Origin: Kiritimatiellia bacterium
GTDB lineage: Bacteria > Verrucomicrobiota > Kiritimatiellia > RFP12 > UBA1067
Length of the DNA stretch: 60,878 bases
Assembly (NCBI GenBank): GCA_017454745.1
Contig: JAFTCL010000013.1
Location: forward strand, 1 to 60,878
Reading direction: 5' to 3'
Part shown: positions 1 through 8,913 of the stretch, piece after piece
Numbering within the stretch: position 1 is the first letter of the stretch
Layout: every line of letters begins with the position of its first letter
Translations under genes and position numbers: made by a program
Notes under the pieces: generated by a model
The model's database searches: none
What the model saw: the letters and a program-made list of their open reading frames with translations, nothing else
What the model was told of the DNA's origin: nothing

Positions 1-358
1 AGGTGGCCCGGTTCGTGTTTGCGGGCACGGCCACGCTGCCGAGGAGCGACCAGACCCGGTTGGACATCTGCGGGGCGGCGTAAACGTCGACCCAGCTCTG
101 CGTGGCGGAGAAGCCGTCCGGCCAGCCGATGGTCATCTCCAAACCGGTGTCCGAGTGCGTTATCCCGCAAAACGTCAGCGCGTCAAAGCTGCCAGGCGCG
201 GCGTTAGTCGATCCCCCGGAATTGGCGGGCGGGCTGGCCTGCCCCGGGCCGGGGTTGGTCTGGTAAACCTTGTTGGTGGCGTAGTCGCACAGCACGACCG
301 ACATCAACACGGCTATGGCCGTAGTCGCTAGATTACTTTTTTTTGAAAATGCCTTCAT
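1..358 (-). CDS. Secreted protein of unknown function, N-terminal part
   Basis: This reading frame starts with ATG at 358 and continues past the left edge, so only about 119 residues are visible. A lysine-containing start followed by a hydrophobic stretch (about residues 9-24, rich in A, V, L) looks like a signal peptide or membrane anchor. A Gly/Pro/Ser/Ala-rich linker follows, then a segment with GWP and Trp/Asp residues of the beta-sandwich style common in the secreted proteins of this window. It is the last visible gene of the minus-strand stretch after the GH92 gene, separated from it by about 300 bp, so it probably has its own promoter. No family is recognisable. Confidence 0.6.
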   Translation of the reverse strand, partial: MKAFSKKSNLATTAIAVLMSVVLCDYATNKVYQTNPGPGQASPPANSGGSTNAAPGSFDALTFCGITHSDTGLEMTIGWPDGFSATQSWVDVYAAPQMSNRVWSLLGSVAVPANTNRAT

Positions 359-660
359 GCAACACCCATTCAACCACACAATTCAAAAACTTGCCTATAA
401 CTTACCGTTCAGCAACAAGATTTCGGACTTCAGACATCAGACTTCCAAACTCCGCTTCTCAACCCTCAACAGCCTCCCCGCCTCACGTTATCCTCATTTA
501 CATTCCCGTGCGAAGCGCGGGCGTCGGGCTAACCACAATCGTAAAACGATACAAGTCCAAAACACAATTAATAATAACATTAATTTCTGGAAGGTGCAAG
601 AGTTCTGTTTAAAAAACCGTTATGTTATTCAAAATGTACACCGACACTAAGCTAACGCGG
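359..660. other. Intergenic stretch with dispersed-repeat-like sequence
   Basis: No credible gene is present. The stretch holds a low-complexity segment at 418-447, on the minus strand a run of GTCTGA-type words, that resembles short dispersed repeats I have seen in other environmental genomes. A 15-mer at 387-401 recurs (14/15) upstream of the prepilin-like gene at 33988-34002. An imperfect palindrome around 505-521 (CCCG...CGGG) is also visible. No clear sigma70-type promoter was found for the gene at 358. Confidence 0.4.
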
Positions 661-2838
661 TTATTCAAAACTCAAAACCCCGCCCTGTTGGAGATCGGCC
701 CGTTTCACAAAGGGCCTTTTCAGAACCTCGCCGTTGAACTTAACCGCGGGAAACAGTTCTTTGCCGTACTTCGCTCCCGGCGCGGTGATTACCAGTTGCT
801 TGCCGGCCGGGGTGTTCACGGTCACACGGTCAAACAGCGGCGCCCCTAACGCATACTCGCCCGAACCGGGGCAGACCGGATACATCCCCATCGCGCTCCA
901 CACATACCAGGCCGAGGTTTGGCCGTTGTCTTCGTCGCCGCAGTAACCGTCCGGCGTGGGGCGGTACAGTTTTTCCATCGCCCACCGCACCCGGTGTTGG
1001 GTCTTTTCCAGCGCGTCAGCCCAATCGTAAAGGTAAATCATGTGCTGGATCGGCTGGTTACCGTGCGCGTACTGACCCATGTCCATCACCAGCATCTCGC
1101 GGAATTCGTGCGACACCCCGTTGCCGTTGTGCGACGGCGGCAGCTCGAATATCTCGTCCAACCGGCGGACAAACTCCTTTTTGCCGCCCATCGCCTCCAC
1201 CAGCCCGGCCACGTCGTGGAACACGCACCAGGTGTAGTGCAGGGCGCAACCCTCGCGGAAATCCCCTTCCCACTTGAACGGGTCGAAATCCTTGGCGAAA
1301 CTGCCATCGGAGTTCCTGCCGACCGTGATTTTGCGCTGCGGGTCGAACACGTTTCTCCAGTTTTGGGAACGCCGCTCGTAAAGCTCTACCTCCTCTTTGG
1401 GACGGCCGATTGACTTCGCCAACTGGGCGATGCACCAATCGTCGTATGCGTACTCTAAAGTGCGGGCGACCGAATCGCCGATTTTGACATCCCGCGGGAT
1501 GTACCCCTTTTCGTTGTAAAACTCCACCCCCTTGCGCCCCACCGCCGAGATTTTGGGATGGGCGTTGTTCGCGCCGTGGACAACGGCTTTCCAAAGTTCG
1601 TTGATGTCGAAATTGCCGCGCACCCCGCTCAGCCAGGCGTCCGCCACCACACTGGCGGAGTTGTTGCCGAGCATGCAGTCGGAAAGTCCGGGACTGGACC
1701 ATTCGGGCAGCCAGCCGGACTCTTCCCAACAGTGCTGCAACCCTTCGGTCATCCACGCATTCATCCACGGCGAGAGGAAATTCAACAACGGGAACAACGC
1801 CCGGAAGGTGTCCCAAAAACCGGTGCCGGCGTAGTAGTATCCCGGCTTAATCTCGCCGGTGGCCGGACTCCAGTGAATCACTTTATTATCGGCATCCCGC
1901 TCCCATACCGCCAGCGGGAACAGCATGGTGCGGTAGAGGCAGGTGTAAAAAGTCCGGATTTTGTCGATATCGTCGCCTTCGACCAAAATCTTGCCGAGCT
2001 GCAAGTTCCACGCCGCCTTGGCGTCGGACACCAGCATGTCAAAATCGCCGGCTTCGCTTTCCGACAGATTCAACGCCGCCTGCTCCGTCGAAATCAGGCT
2101 GGAGGCGATTCGCGCCGTAATCTGCCCGCCGCGTTTGACCGGGGCGAAACTAACGTGCAGCGCCCCGTCCGGCAATGTGGCGGCTTTTTCCGCCGGACGG
2201 TCAAACTCCATCACAAAGTGCTGGCAAACCTTTGCGCCGTGACCGCGGTGATTGTTGTTGACCACACTGAAGCCGATCACCCGCAATTTGTCGTCGGACA
2301 ATTCAACCTTGCCGTCTTTAAACGCACAAACCACCACGCCCGGCGTTTTGGTTTCGCCGTAAGTGAAACGCGCCACCGCGCCGTGCAATACCGGAGTCAG
2401 CTCCACTTTCACGTTAAAATCGGCGAGATACACCGAATAATAGCCGGGGTTGAAGGTTTCCGTCTTGTGCGAATACCAGCTGCAACGGTCTTTCTGCTGC
2501 TCCGCCGGTTTCCCGGTGATCGGCAAAAAATACCAGCATCCGTGGTCGCCGATCCACGGGCTGGGCTGGCGGGTCTGGCGAATGCCGTACAAGCGCGGAT
2601 CGGCGTAATCGTAGAACCAGCGAGACGAATAGTCCGCCCGGCTTTGGGGCGACCACCCGCCGAACCCCCACGGTCGAGCAATCATCGGAAAGAGGTTGCC
2701 GGTGGAGATGTTGCAACCGTTGCCGCCGCCGGTGTTTACCGTGCCCATTTCCGGACGAACAAACTTCGTAAGATCCGGTCTATCGCCAAACGCCGCCATT
2801 ACCGCCAATACCGAAAACAACACTATTTTCGCGCCCAT
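661..2838 (-). CDS. GH92 family alpha-mannosidase, secreted
   Basis: Glycoside hydrolase family 92 exo-alpha-mannosidase; the family removes alpha-mannose from N-glycans and mannans with calcium help. The 725-residue protein has a hydrophobic N-terminus like a signal peptide (residues 4-17). An N-terminal beta-sandwich region is followed by the catalytic toroid with family blocks such as YYAGTGFWDTFRALFPLL, HGNQPIQHMIYLYDWA and GYCGDEDNGQTSAWYV; the last carries the acidic residues of the active site. Its ATG shares one base with the TGA of murI (TGATG) and has a good GAGGGAGGGG ribosome site, so translation is coupled to murI. A glycan-degrading enzyme closing a cell-wall operon is unexpected; it may be a passenger. 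Family assignment is firm, exact substrate is not. Confidence 0.93.
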   Translation of the reverse strand: MGAKIVLFSVLAVMAAFGDRPDLTKFVRPEMGTVNTGGGNGCNISTGNLFPMIARPWGFGGWSPQSRADYSSRWFYDYADPRLYGIRQTRQPSPWIGDHGCWYFLPITGKPAEQQKDRCSWYSHKTETFNPGYYSVYLADFNVKVELTPVLHGAVARFTYGETKTPGVVVCAFKDGKVELSDDKLRVIGFSVVNNNHRGHGAKVCQHFVMEFDRPAEKAATLPDGALHVSFAPVKRGGQITARIASSLISTEQAALNLSESEAGDFDMLVSDAKAAWNLQLGKILVEGDDIDKIRTFYTCLYRTMLFPLAVWERDADNKVIHWSPATGEIKPGYYYAGTGFWDTFRALFPLLNFLSPWMNAWMTEGLQHCWEESGWLPEWSSPGLSDCMLGNNSASVVADAWLSGVRGNFDINELWKAVVHGANNAHPKISAVGRKGVEFYNEKGYIPRDVKIGDSVARTLEYAYDDWCIAQLAKSIGRPKEEVELYERRSQNWRNVFDPQRKITVGRNSDGSFAKDFDPFKWEGDFREGCALHYTWCVFHDVAGLVEAMGGKKEFVRRLDEIFELPPSHNGNGVSHEFREMLVMDMGQYAHGNQPIQHMIYLYDWADALEKTQHRVRWAMEKLYRPTPDGYCGDEDNGQTSAWYVWSAMGMYPVCPGSGEYALGAPLFDRVTVNTPAGKQLVITAPGAKYGKELFPAVKFNGEVLKRPFVKRADLQQGGVLSFE

Positions 2839-3680
2839 CAGTCCCCTCCCTCGTCCACAACCAATGTTTCAAAACCCACCTGACAATCCGTCCCGATTCC
2901 CAGTCCGTCCGGCAAGGCGAACGCCTCGCCGGTGGAAAGCATAAAATGGCGCACCGCGCCGGGGGCGGCGTTTTCTAACACCAGCCCGTCCCGCTCCAAC
3001 ACCGCCTTGATCTGCCGCGCCACCGCCGGCGCGGGATCGTAAACCCGCACTTCGCGCCGGGCCGATTCACTAATCTCCAAATCAATCGCCTGCCGCAAAA
3101 ACGGGAAATGGGTACACCCCAGCACCAGCGAATCGGCATCTTCATCCAACAGCGGTTGAATCTCGCGGCGCACCAAACGGCGCACCTCCGGCGTGGGCCG
3201 GACGTCGCCGCGCTCAACGGCCTCCACCCACCCCTTCACCTCGCGCACCAGAATCCGCGCCCGGTCGGCAAAACGCCGGGAAGTTTCGCGGTAAAGTCTC
3301 CCCTTGAACGTCCCGGCGGTGGCCAACACCCCCACCACACCGGTTTTTGACGCCAACGCGGCCGGCTTTACCGCCGGTTCCATCCCCACAAATCCCACCG
3401 GATAACCGGAAGACCGCAGCGCGTCAATCGCGGCGGCGGTGGCGGTGTTGCAGGCCACCACCACCAGCTTACAGCCGCGCCGCAACAAAATCTCGGTGTT
3501 GGCGCGGCAGAAACGCTCCAGCTCTTCACGCGGCCGCGGCCCGTATGGACAGTGCGCCCGGTCGGCCAGATACACGGTGGATTCGCTGGGAAGCAGTTTC
3601 ACCGCCTCCCGCCACACCGAAAGCCCGCCGACCCCGGAATCGAAAAATCCGATCGGGCCGTTCGCATTTGGAGAGGTCAT
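2838..3680 (-). CDS. murI: Glutamate racemase
   Basis: Converts L-glutamate to D-glutamate for the peptidoglycan stem peptide, in the cytoplasm. The 280-residue length is normal. The N-terminal FFDSGVGGL motif (catalytic Asp14/Ser15 region), the VVACNTATA motif with catalytic Cys77 and the second half LVLGCTHFPF with the partner cysteine are all present, so both acid/base cysteines are intact. The ATG overlaps the TGA of rodA (ATGA), and its own stop overlaps the GH92 start, placing it inside the pbpA-rodA-murI envelope operon and consistent with a role in wall precursor supply. Confidence 0.96.
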   Translation of the reverse strand: MTSPNANGPIGFFDSGVGGLSVWREAVKLLPSESTVYLADRAHCPYGPRPREELERFCRANTEILLRRGCKLVVVACNTATAAAIDALRSSGYPVGFVGMEPAVKPAALASKTGVVGVLATAGTFKGRLYRETSRRFADRARILVREVKGWVEAVERGDVRPTPEVRRLVRREIQPLLDEDADSLVLGCTHFPFLRQAIDLEISESARREVRVYDPAPAVARQIKAVLERDGLVLENAAPGAVRHFMLSTGEAFALPDGLGIGTDCQVGFETLVVDEGGD

Positions 3681-4981
3681 TCGTCCGCCTCCTTACGTTC
3701 AGGCGCGGCACGCCCGGTGTCCGAAAGTCCGACCAGCATTCCCGCCATCAGCATCACGGTGACCATGCTGCTGCCGCCATGGCTGATGAACGGCAAGGTG
3801 ATCCCGGTCATCGGCAACGCCTTTACCACCCCTGCGATGTTAAGCAGCGCCTGAACGGCAATCGAACCCGCCAACCCCGCGCCGAGCAACCGTCCGTAAA
3901 CGGTTTCCGAGCCGCCGGCGGCCCGAAACCCCCGGGAGAAAAAGATTAGATAGGCCAGAACCAGCAAAGCGCAACCGAAAAGCCCGATCTCCTCCGCCAA
4001 AGCGGCATATATGAAATCGGAGGTGACAATGGGGATGCTGTGCGGTTCGCCGGAACCCAACCCCGCGCCCCAAAGCCCGCCGGAATACATTGCGGAAAGC
4101 GCCTGCAGGGTTTGCCAGCCCTTGCCGGTGGGATCGGTGAAAGGATCCAGCCAAACGTCGAAACGGGCGCGGGCGTGGGCGGAAAAACGCTGCACCGCGT
4201 AACCGGCGGCCGTGGCGGCCAACAGTCCCAACGCCAGATACCCGGTGCGCCGCGCCACCGCGAAAAGCATGATAAGCAGCGTGGCGTTAAGCAGCATCAT
4301 CAATCCCAAGTCATGCAGTAAAATCGACAAGGCGGTAGGTACGCACCATAGCCCCGCCAACACCAGCAAATCCCGCAACGGCGGAGTGGGAATGCCGATG
4401 GTGGCGGACGAGAATTCGCGGTCGCGCCGGCTCAGGTAGGAAGCCAGAAACAGCACCAACAGCGGCTTGACTAATTCCGAAGGATTCATGTTACCCGGCA
4501 TGAACACCCCCCCGCGGAATCGGTTGCCTAACGCGAGCATCGCCGCCATCAGCCCGACGGCGCCGGCATAAGCCAGCCAGCCGACCTTGGACATCCACGC
4601 GCCGCGACCGCCAGAAGTTACAGCCGCGCCCAACATCATCGCAAGAATCCCGGCGGGCAGCGGAAGCAGCTGTTGCCAATCCATCGAGAACCCGCCCATG
4701 CGGGCCTGCATAACCAAACCGATGCCGCACAGCAGCGCGGAAGAGCCAAATAGCCCGGCATCGCCGCGCCAGCCGATGAGCTTCAGCCAACCCAGCGAAA
4801 GCAGGAATCCCGTCAAATAAACCCCGAGGGGAAGGAACGAAAACAGCGCCGGGACCGTGCCGGATTTTATCTGGGCGCCGACCACCGGTAACAGGGCGGC
4901 TACCACCGCCAATGCGTCCAGCGCGAAAAGACAGGCGGCTGCCGCCACCGGGGATGAAACGGACAAACGTTTTTCGCTCAT
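3677..4981 (-). CDS. rodA: RodA/FtsW-type SEDS peptidoglycan polymerase
   Basis: SEDS-family integral membrane glycosyltransferase that polymerises lipid II together with a class B penicillin-binding protein. The 434 residues contain about ten hydrophobic helices. Signature regions are GKGWQTLQALSAMYSGG, SDFIYAALAEEIGLFG and near the C-terminus LPMTGITLPFISHGGSS, all typical of RodA/FtsW. The gene follows the PbpA-like transpeptidase with an ATGA overlap, the usual pairing of a SEDS protein with its cognate PBP. Whether it works in elongation (RodA) or division (FtsW) cannot be decided from sequence; the absence of another SEDS gene in the division cluster here leaves the FtsW role open. Confidence 0.93.
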   Translation of the reverse strand: MSEKRLSVSSPVAAAACLFALDALAVVAALLPVVGAQIKSGTVPALFSFLPLGVYLTGFLLSLGWLKLIGWRGDAGLFGSSALLCGIGLVMQARMGGFSMDWQQLLPLPAGILAMMLGAAVTSGGRGAWMSKVGWLAYAGAVGLMAAMLALGNRFRGGVFMPGNMNPSELVKPLLVLFLASYLSRRDREFSSATIGIPTPPLRDLLVLAGLWCVPTALSILLHDLGLMMLLNATLLIMLFAVARRTGYLALGLLAATAAGYAVQRFSAHARARFDVWLDPFTDPTGKGWQTLQALSAMYSGGLWGAGLGSGEPHSIPIVTSDFIYAALAEEIGLFGCALLVLAYLIFFSRGFRAAGGSETVYGRLLGAGLAGSIAVQALLNIAGVVKALPMTGITLPFISHGGSSMVTVMLMAGMLVGLSDTGRAAPERKEADE

Positions 4982-6528
4982 TTCACATACCCCAGTTTTT
5001 GCGCCTCGACCATAATGTCACGGGCAATCGGCAACGCGCTTTTGGCGCCGAACCCGCCGTGCTCCACCAGCACGGTAACCACCAGCGACGGATTTTTCTC
5101 CGGCGCGAAACAGGTGAACCATGCGTGATCCTTGCCGCCCGGCACCTGCGCCGTGCCGGTTTTCCCGCAGATGGCCAACCCGCGCAGGTTGGCCGCTTTG
5201 CCGGTGCCGGAGGTGACCACCTCCCGCATCGCGGAACGGACATACGCGGCGGCGGCGGCGGAAAACAGCCGCACCGGTTCGCCCGGCGGATCAAACGCGC
5301 CCAGCCGCGGGGTAGGCATCTTACCGTCCGCCGCCACCGCCGCCGTATAGCAAGCGACATGCAGCGGCGTCACCAGAATGCGTCCCTGCCCGATAGCGGG
5401 CTGGGCCAACTGCAACGGCTTCTCCACAGCCGGCGCGTTGCCGGCGACAGATTTCAGCTCCCCCACACTACCGGCGAAATAACGGACGGGGGCGTTCAAC
5501 CCGGCCCGCGCCAACATAGAGTTGAAGCGTTCCGTTCCGCACTGTACCCCCAGCCGGGCGAAATAGACATTTGACGAATGCACGATGGCCTGTTTCAGAT
5601 TCATGTTGTTCCAACCCGGCCAAACCTGGCCGTTGCGGGCGTAGGCGTAATACTCGCTGTCGCGAATCGGCGCGGTGTGCGGTCCGGGCGTGTAACCGCT
5701 GCCGGGGCAATCCATCACCGGTTTTATCCCGGCGTCGAAAGCCATTCCCGCCACCAGCGGCTTGAAGGTGGATCCGGGAGGATACAACCCCTGGACAGCA
5801 CGGTTGAAGGCGCATTTGGTTACGGTGTTGGTGAAGGCGGACTGCGGATGCCGGGGATCGAAACCCGGCGAACTTACCAGCGCCAGCAACGACCCGTCGC
5901 GGGGATTCATCACCACCGCCGCACCGGGACGGCCCTGAAACTGATCGTATGCGAACAACTGCAGCCGGGCATCGAGATTAAGCTCCACCTCCTTACCCTC
6001 CTTGGCGCGCGGGGTAAGGATGCGCTTGCTCAACGGCGGCTCGTCCGATTCCGGCAAATAGCCGCTCAACAACGGGTCCTCCACCCGCTCCACGGCGGTA
6101 ATCCCGTATTTGCAGTGGTAATAACCGAGCGGATGGGCGGCGGCATCGCCAAGCGGATAGCGGCGCGCCCAGATATCGCCGCGCACCGGCGCGGCCAGTA
6201 CCCGCCCGCGCCGATCGAGAATCGGGCCGCGCAGCACTTGGATCTCGGCGGCGTTGGCGCGACGGTTGTAACGCCGCAGAAAACGCGCAAACTTGGGGTG
6301 CGAAAAGCCGAGCAACTGCCAATACGCCTGATAGCAGAGTACGGCGACAAACGCCACCGCGAAGATTATCCGAAGCAGGGTAAACGAGGTTGTTCCGCGC
6401 TTGGGCTTGGCGGTAACCGCCATCGAAACCACGCCAATGGACAAAACGGCAAGAAACACCGCTTTAAGAATCTTTATCAGCACCGCCCCGGCCGCGCTGT
6501 TCAATAAACTCGCGAACGCTTCATGCAT
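4978..6528 (-). CDS. pbpA: PbpA-like class B penicillin-binding protein (transpeptidase)
   Basis: Transpeptidase cross-linking peptidoglycan at the outer face of the inner membrane. In 516 residues the active-site motifs are intact: STFK (Ser253, Lys256), SSN (318-320) and KTGTAQ near the C-terminus. The PBP-dimer motif VLRGPILDRRGRVLA (about 98-112) is present, and the region after it is short, resembling actinobacterial PbpA rather than Escherichia PBP2. Two hydrophobic segments (about 15-38 and 48-70) precede the catalytic part, where one is usual. The start overlaps the stop of the DUF721 gene by 8 bp and the stop overlaps the rodA start, so it is the transpeptidase partner of that SEDS protein. 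Confidence 0.92.
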   Translation of the reverse strand: MHEAFASLLNSAAGAVLIKILKAVFLAVLSIGVVSMAVTAKPKRGTTSFTLLRIIFAVAFVAVLCYQAYWQLLGFSHPKFARFLRRYNRRANAAEIQVLRGPILDRRGRVLAAPVRGDIWARRYPLGDAAAHPLGYYHCKYGITAVERVEDPLLSGYLPESDEPPLSKRILTPRAKEGKEVELNLDARLQLFAYDQFQGRPGAAVVMNPRDGSLLALVSSPGFDPRHPQSAFTNTVTKCAFNRAVQGLYPPGSTFKPLVAGMAFDAGIKPVMDCPGSGYTPGPHTAPIRDSEYYAYARNGQVWPGWNNMNLKQAIVHSSNVYFARLGVQCGTERFNSMLARAGLNAPVRYFAGSVGELKSVAGNAPAVEKPLQLAQPAIGQGRILVTPLHVACYTAAVAADGKMPTPRLGAFDPPGEPVRLFSAAAAAYVRSAMREVVTSGTGKAANLRGLAICGKTGTAQVPGGKDHAWFTCFAPEKNPSLVVTVLVEHGGFGAKSALPIARDIMVEAQKLGYVK

Positions 6529-7066
6529 GGCCGGAATTGCCGGATGTCGGCATAGGGACCGAGTTGACCATCAGCCGGACCTGGCGAACCTGAAAACGGT
6601 CGCCGGCCAAATCACGCACCGCCCGTTCGATATTTTTCAGATAAGCCCGGCGTATCTCGAACAGCCGCACCGACGAGGTCACGAAAACGTAAAGGATGTC
6701 GTTTTCCCACTTTCCGGGCCGGGTAAAGTCCGTCACCTCCGGCGGCAGGATTTTCGTCCAAGCCTCAGTCAACTCCCCGATCCACGGACTGACCCCGAGG
6801 TCGAGACGTTTCAGAAGTTTCTCAATGGACTGGGCAATCTGCTGTTCGGAGGTCCTAGTCTCGCTGGGGTCGGTGTCAATCGGCAAACCTGGGATCATCA
6901 CCTCAAACAGTTTGTCAACGCCCTGGTTGCGCTTACGGTCGTTATCGGTCAATTCCCGGCGCTTGCCGATGGGACGGGCATAAAAATCTTCCGGCGAAGG
7001 CGGAAGTTCTTCACGCCAACCCTCCTCCCCGTTTTCGGGCGAAACATCATCGGCTTTGCGCTTCAT
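6521..7066 (-). CDS. DUF721 (DciA-like) domain protein
   Basis: A 181-residue cytoplasmic protein. Residues 1-75 are charged and low in complexity; residues about 80-172 match the DUF721/DciA pattern: a Trp (in SPWIGELTEAWTKILPPEV) followed by T.P, a strand with LYVFVTSSVRLFEIRR and an amphipathic helix then a V..VRL.V strand. DciA proteins help load the replicative helicase in bacteria lacking DnaC, but many DUF721 proteins are not characterised. It sits 20 bp after the second HEAT-like gene and overlaps pbpA by 8 bp. The family call is based on fold pattern, so moderate confidence. Confidence 0.65.
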   Translation of the reverse strand: MKRKADDVSPENGEEGWREELPPSPEDFYARPIGKRRELTDNDRKRNQGVDKLFEVMIPGLPIDTDPSETRTSEQQIAQSIEKLLKRLDLGVSPWIGELTEAWTKILPPEVTDFTRPGKWENDILYVFVTSSVRLFEIRRAYLKNIERAVRDLAGDRFQVRQVRLMVNSVPMPTSGNSGHA

Positions 7067-7086
7067 GGCCCGTATCCCGCGAACGG

Positions 7087-7896
7087 CTAGTCGTCATCGC
7101 CATCGTCAACTTCGGGCGGATTGTCCTTAAGCCATTCGTCGATGTTTTTCTTCGCTTCCTCAATCGTCTTGGATTCTTCGTCGGGCGAGATCACATCGTC
7201 GATCTCCTCCAGAATAACTTTGCGGGACTCCTCGTTTTCGGTAAGATCGTAGAGCGGGAGCAGCATTTCCAGCATCTGATGGTCGGTAAGGTCAACCGAC
7301 GCATCGTCGATCAGCTCCTCAAGATATTCCGGATCGACATCCAGCACCAGTTTGGTGGCGGCCTCGTAAAGCCGGATTTTAGTGGGGGTGTCGTCGATTT
7401 CGTTAATGCGGCTTTCCCAAGAACTGCGGGCCGCCTCGCGGACTTCGTCATCGGGATCCATCAACAGCGAAGTCAAGTCGGAAAATCCGGCGAACCCGGC
7501 GAAAGCCAACGATTCCGCCGCCTCCAATCGGGCTTCGTGGCTGCCGGTGGCCAGCAGTTCATGGGCGAGCTTGGCGACCGCCTCTTCATCGTCACCGCTC
7601 ACTGCCTCGTCCAACGCCTCAAGTTTATTCCGCAGTTCCTCCGGCAATTCCTCCATCGCCTTAGCCTTCTCCGCCGGATCGCGCGCCGTCTTGACGGTTT
7701 TACGGTTGTTTGACGGATTGTTTTTCTTGGTGTTCGCGGCGGGTTTTGCGTTCTCAACCTTATTGGCAGGTCGTGGCGGGTCCGTCTTAGGGACAGTGTT
7801 CTGGCTTTTGCGGTATTTCAGCACGCCAAGCGTGGCGGCGGCAACCACCAGTAGCGCCAACAGGATTGTAGTGGTTTTTGAAGTGGGTTTACTCAT
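7087..7896 (-). CDS. Membrane-anchored HEAT-like repeat protein (second of a pair)
   Basis: A 269-residue protein with one N-terminal transmembrane helix (about residues 9-25), an Asn/Lys/Pro-rich linker, then an acidic alpha-helical domain with repeated ALxEA.SxDDEEAVxKLAHELL-like helices reminiscent of HEAT repeats, ending in an Asp-rich tail. I chose the ATG at 7896 (MSKPTSK) rather than an earlier in-frame codon at 7938 because a GGAGAGG ribosome site lies 7 nt upstream. It overlaps the upstream gene by 8 bp. The upstream gene has the same layout (anchor, linker, acidic helical domain), so the two look like diverged duplicates. Function unknown; the operon links it to wall synthesis. Confidence 0.6.
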   Translation of the reverse strand: MSKPTSKTTTILLALLVVAAATLGVLKYRKSQNTVPKTDPPRPANKVENAKPAANTKKNNPSNNRKTVKTARDPAEKAKAMEELPEELRNKLEALDEAVSGDDEEAVAKLAHELLATGSHEARLEAAESLAFAGFAGFSDLTSLLMDPDDEVREAARSSWESRINEIDDTPTKIRLYEAATKLVLDVDPEYLEELIDDASVDLTDHQMLEMLLPLYDLTENEESRKVILEEIDDVISPDEESKTIEEAKKNIDEWLKDNPPEVDDGDDD

Positions 7897-8596
7897 CGGC
7901 GGTATCCTCTCCGTTTTTGGGTTGGGCAACATTGCCATCGTTCAGCTCGGTCACATTGCAGATGTGCGCGGCATCGGTGAACGACGGATGATCGCGCATC
8001 TTGGCGATTTTAACCAAATAGCCGTTTTTAATCTCTTCGGGGCGGTTCAGCATGTCGCTGAACACCGCGTCCACCAGCTCCGGGTTTTCCTTGGGATCCA
8101 TCAGAATCGGCTCCATCATGGCGAATGACTCGTCCGGCAGCAGATTCAACAGCGTCTGGATTGCCACCATGCGCTCGGACTCCGGGACTTTGGCGATCGC
8201 GGCTTTCGCCTTCTTACCGCGCGAGGCCAATGGTTCGCGGTTGTCCTCGCGCACCCAATCGTCCACCTGCGTCTCCCACTCCCGAACCGCCTTGATAACC
8301 AAGTCCTGCTCGTCCTCTTCCCCCGGTTCCGAATCAGTGGAGGAACCTCCGTCGGGTTCCATTGCCTGGGCATCGCCAGCGGCAACGCGCTTCGCGGTTT
8401 TCCTGGCCATTGGTTTAACGTCTGTACGGCGCGATGTTCCATCCCGTTTGGCGGGCTTGGCGACGGCGGTTCGCCCGTCACGGCGCGGCGAATCTTCATC
8501 CCCGCCGTCAGAACCGGCAAAGAAATCCTTGGCGATGTATGCTAAAATCAGCACAATCAGCGCAATTAAAAACAGGTTGATAAATTTGCGAAACAT
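7889..8596 (-). CDS. Membrane-anchored acidic helical protein (first of a pair)
   Basis: About 235 residues: a transmembrane helix immediately at the N-terminus (residues 5-22, NLFLIALIVLILAYIA), a long Arg/Lys/Asp/Ser-rich linker, then a helical domain with AIQTLLNLLPDESFAMMEPI-type repeats and an acidic C-terminus. The ATG at 8596 is preferred over the GTG at 8611. It is the first gene of the minus-strand envelope operon and overlaps the next gene (TAA inside its start). No family recognised; the domain layout repeats in the following gene. A scaffold or periplasmic adaptor role is a guess from context only. Confidence 0.55.
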   Translation of the reverse strand: MFRKFINLFLIALIVLILAYIAKDFFAGSDGGDEDSPRRDGRTAVAKPAKRDGTSRRTDVKPMARKTAKRVAAGDAQAMEPDGGSSTDSEPGEEDEQDLVIKAVREWETQVDDWVREDNREPLASRGKKAKAAIAKVPESERMVAIQTLLNLLPDESFAMMEPILMDPKENPELVDAVFSDMLNRPEEIKNGYLVKIAKMRDHPSFTDAAHICNVTELNDGNVAQPKNGEDTADE

Positions 8597-8739
8597 TCCT
8601 ATCGTCTCCACGATTAAAACAACGTCACAAATGATAGCTTATTGGCGGCAAAAAATAAAGGCGAAAGTGAACTTTGATAACAACCGATTCAACTGCCATT
8701 TGCAAAACAAACATTTTTACGCGGATTTCAAAGTGGAGG

Positions 8740-8768
8740 TTGATTTTTACGGCGGGTTTTGATACATT
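8740..8768 (+). promoter_or_regulatory. Predicted sigma70-type promoter of the tRNA-Arg gene
   Basis: A -35 box TTGATT (8740-8745), a 17-nt spacer and a -10 box TACATT (8763-8768) lie just upstream of the tRNA, putting the start of transcription about 7 nt before its first base. The TMEM43-like gene 55 bp after the tRNA has no obvious promoter of its own and may be read from here. Confidence 0.6.
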
Positions 8769-8781
8769 ATTCACATTTCTT

Positions 8782-8858
8782 GCCCCTGTAGCTCAGCTGG
8801 ATAGAGCAGCGGATTTCTAATCCGCGGGTCGTGAGTCCGAATCTCGCCAGGGGCGCCA
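8782..8858 (+). tRNA. tRNA-Arg (anticodon TCT)
   Basis: A 77-nt cloverleaf: acceptor GCCCCTG paired with CAGGGGC, D arm GCTCAGCTGGATAGAGC, anticodon stem GCGGA/TCCGC with loop TTTCTAA (anticodon TCT, reads AGA), T arm GTGAG-TCCGAAT-CTCGC, discriminator G and an encoded CCA end. All stems pair. Confidence 0.95.
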
Positions 8859-8913
8859 ACACCAAAGCCCGGATGTTTTCATCGGACGGCATGACGGAAA
8901 GGATTGTTTTGCT

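Noticed and set aside
1558..2883. Plus-strand open frame of 441 codons
   Set aside because: Antisense to the clear GH92 gene, with no recognisable domain.
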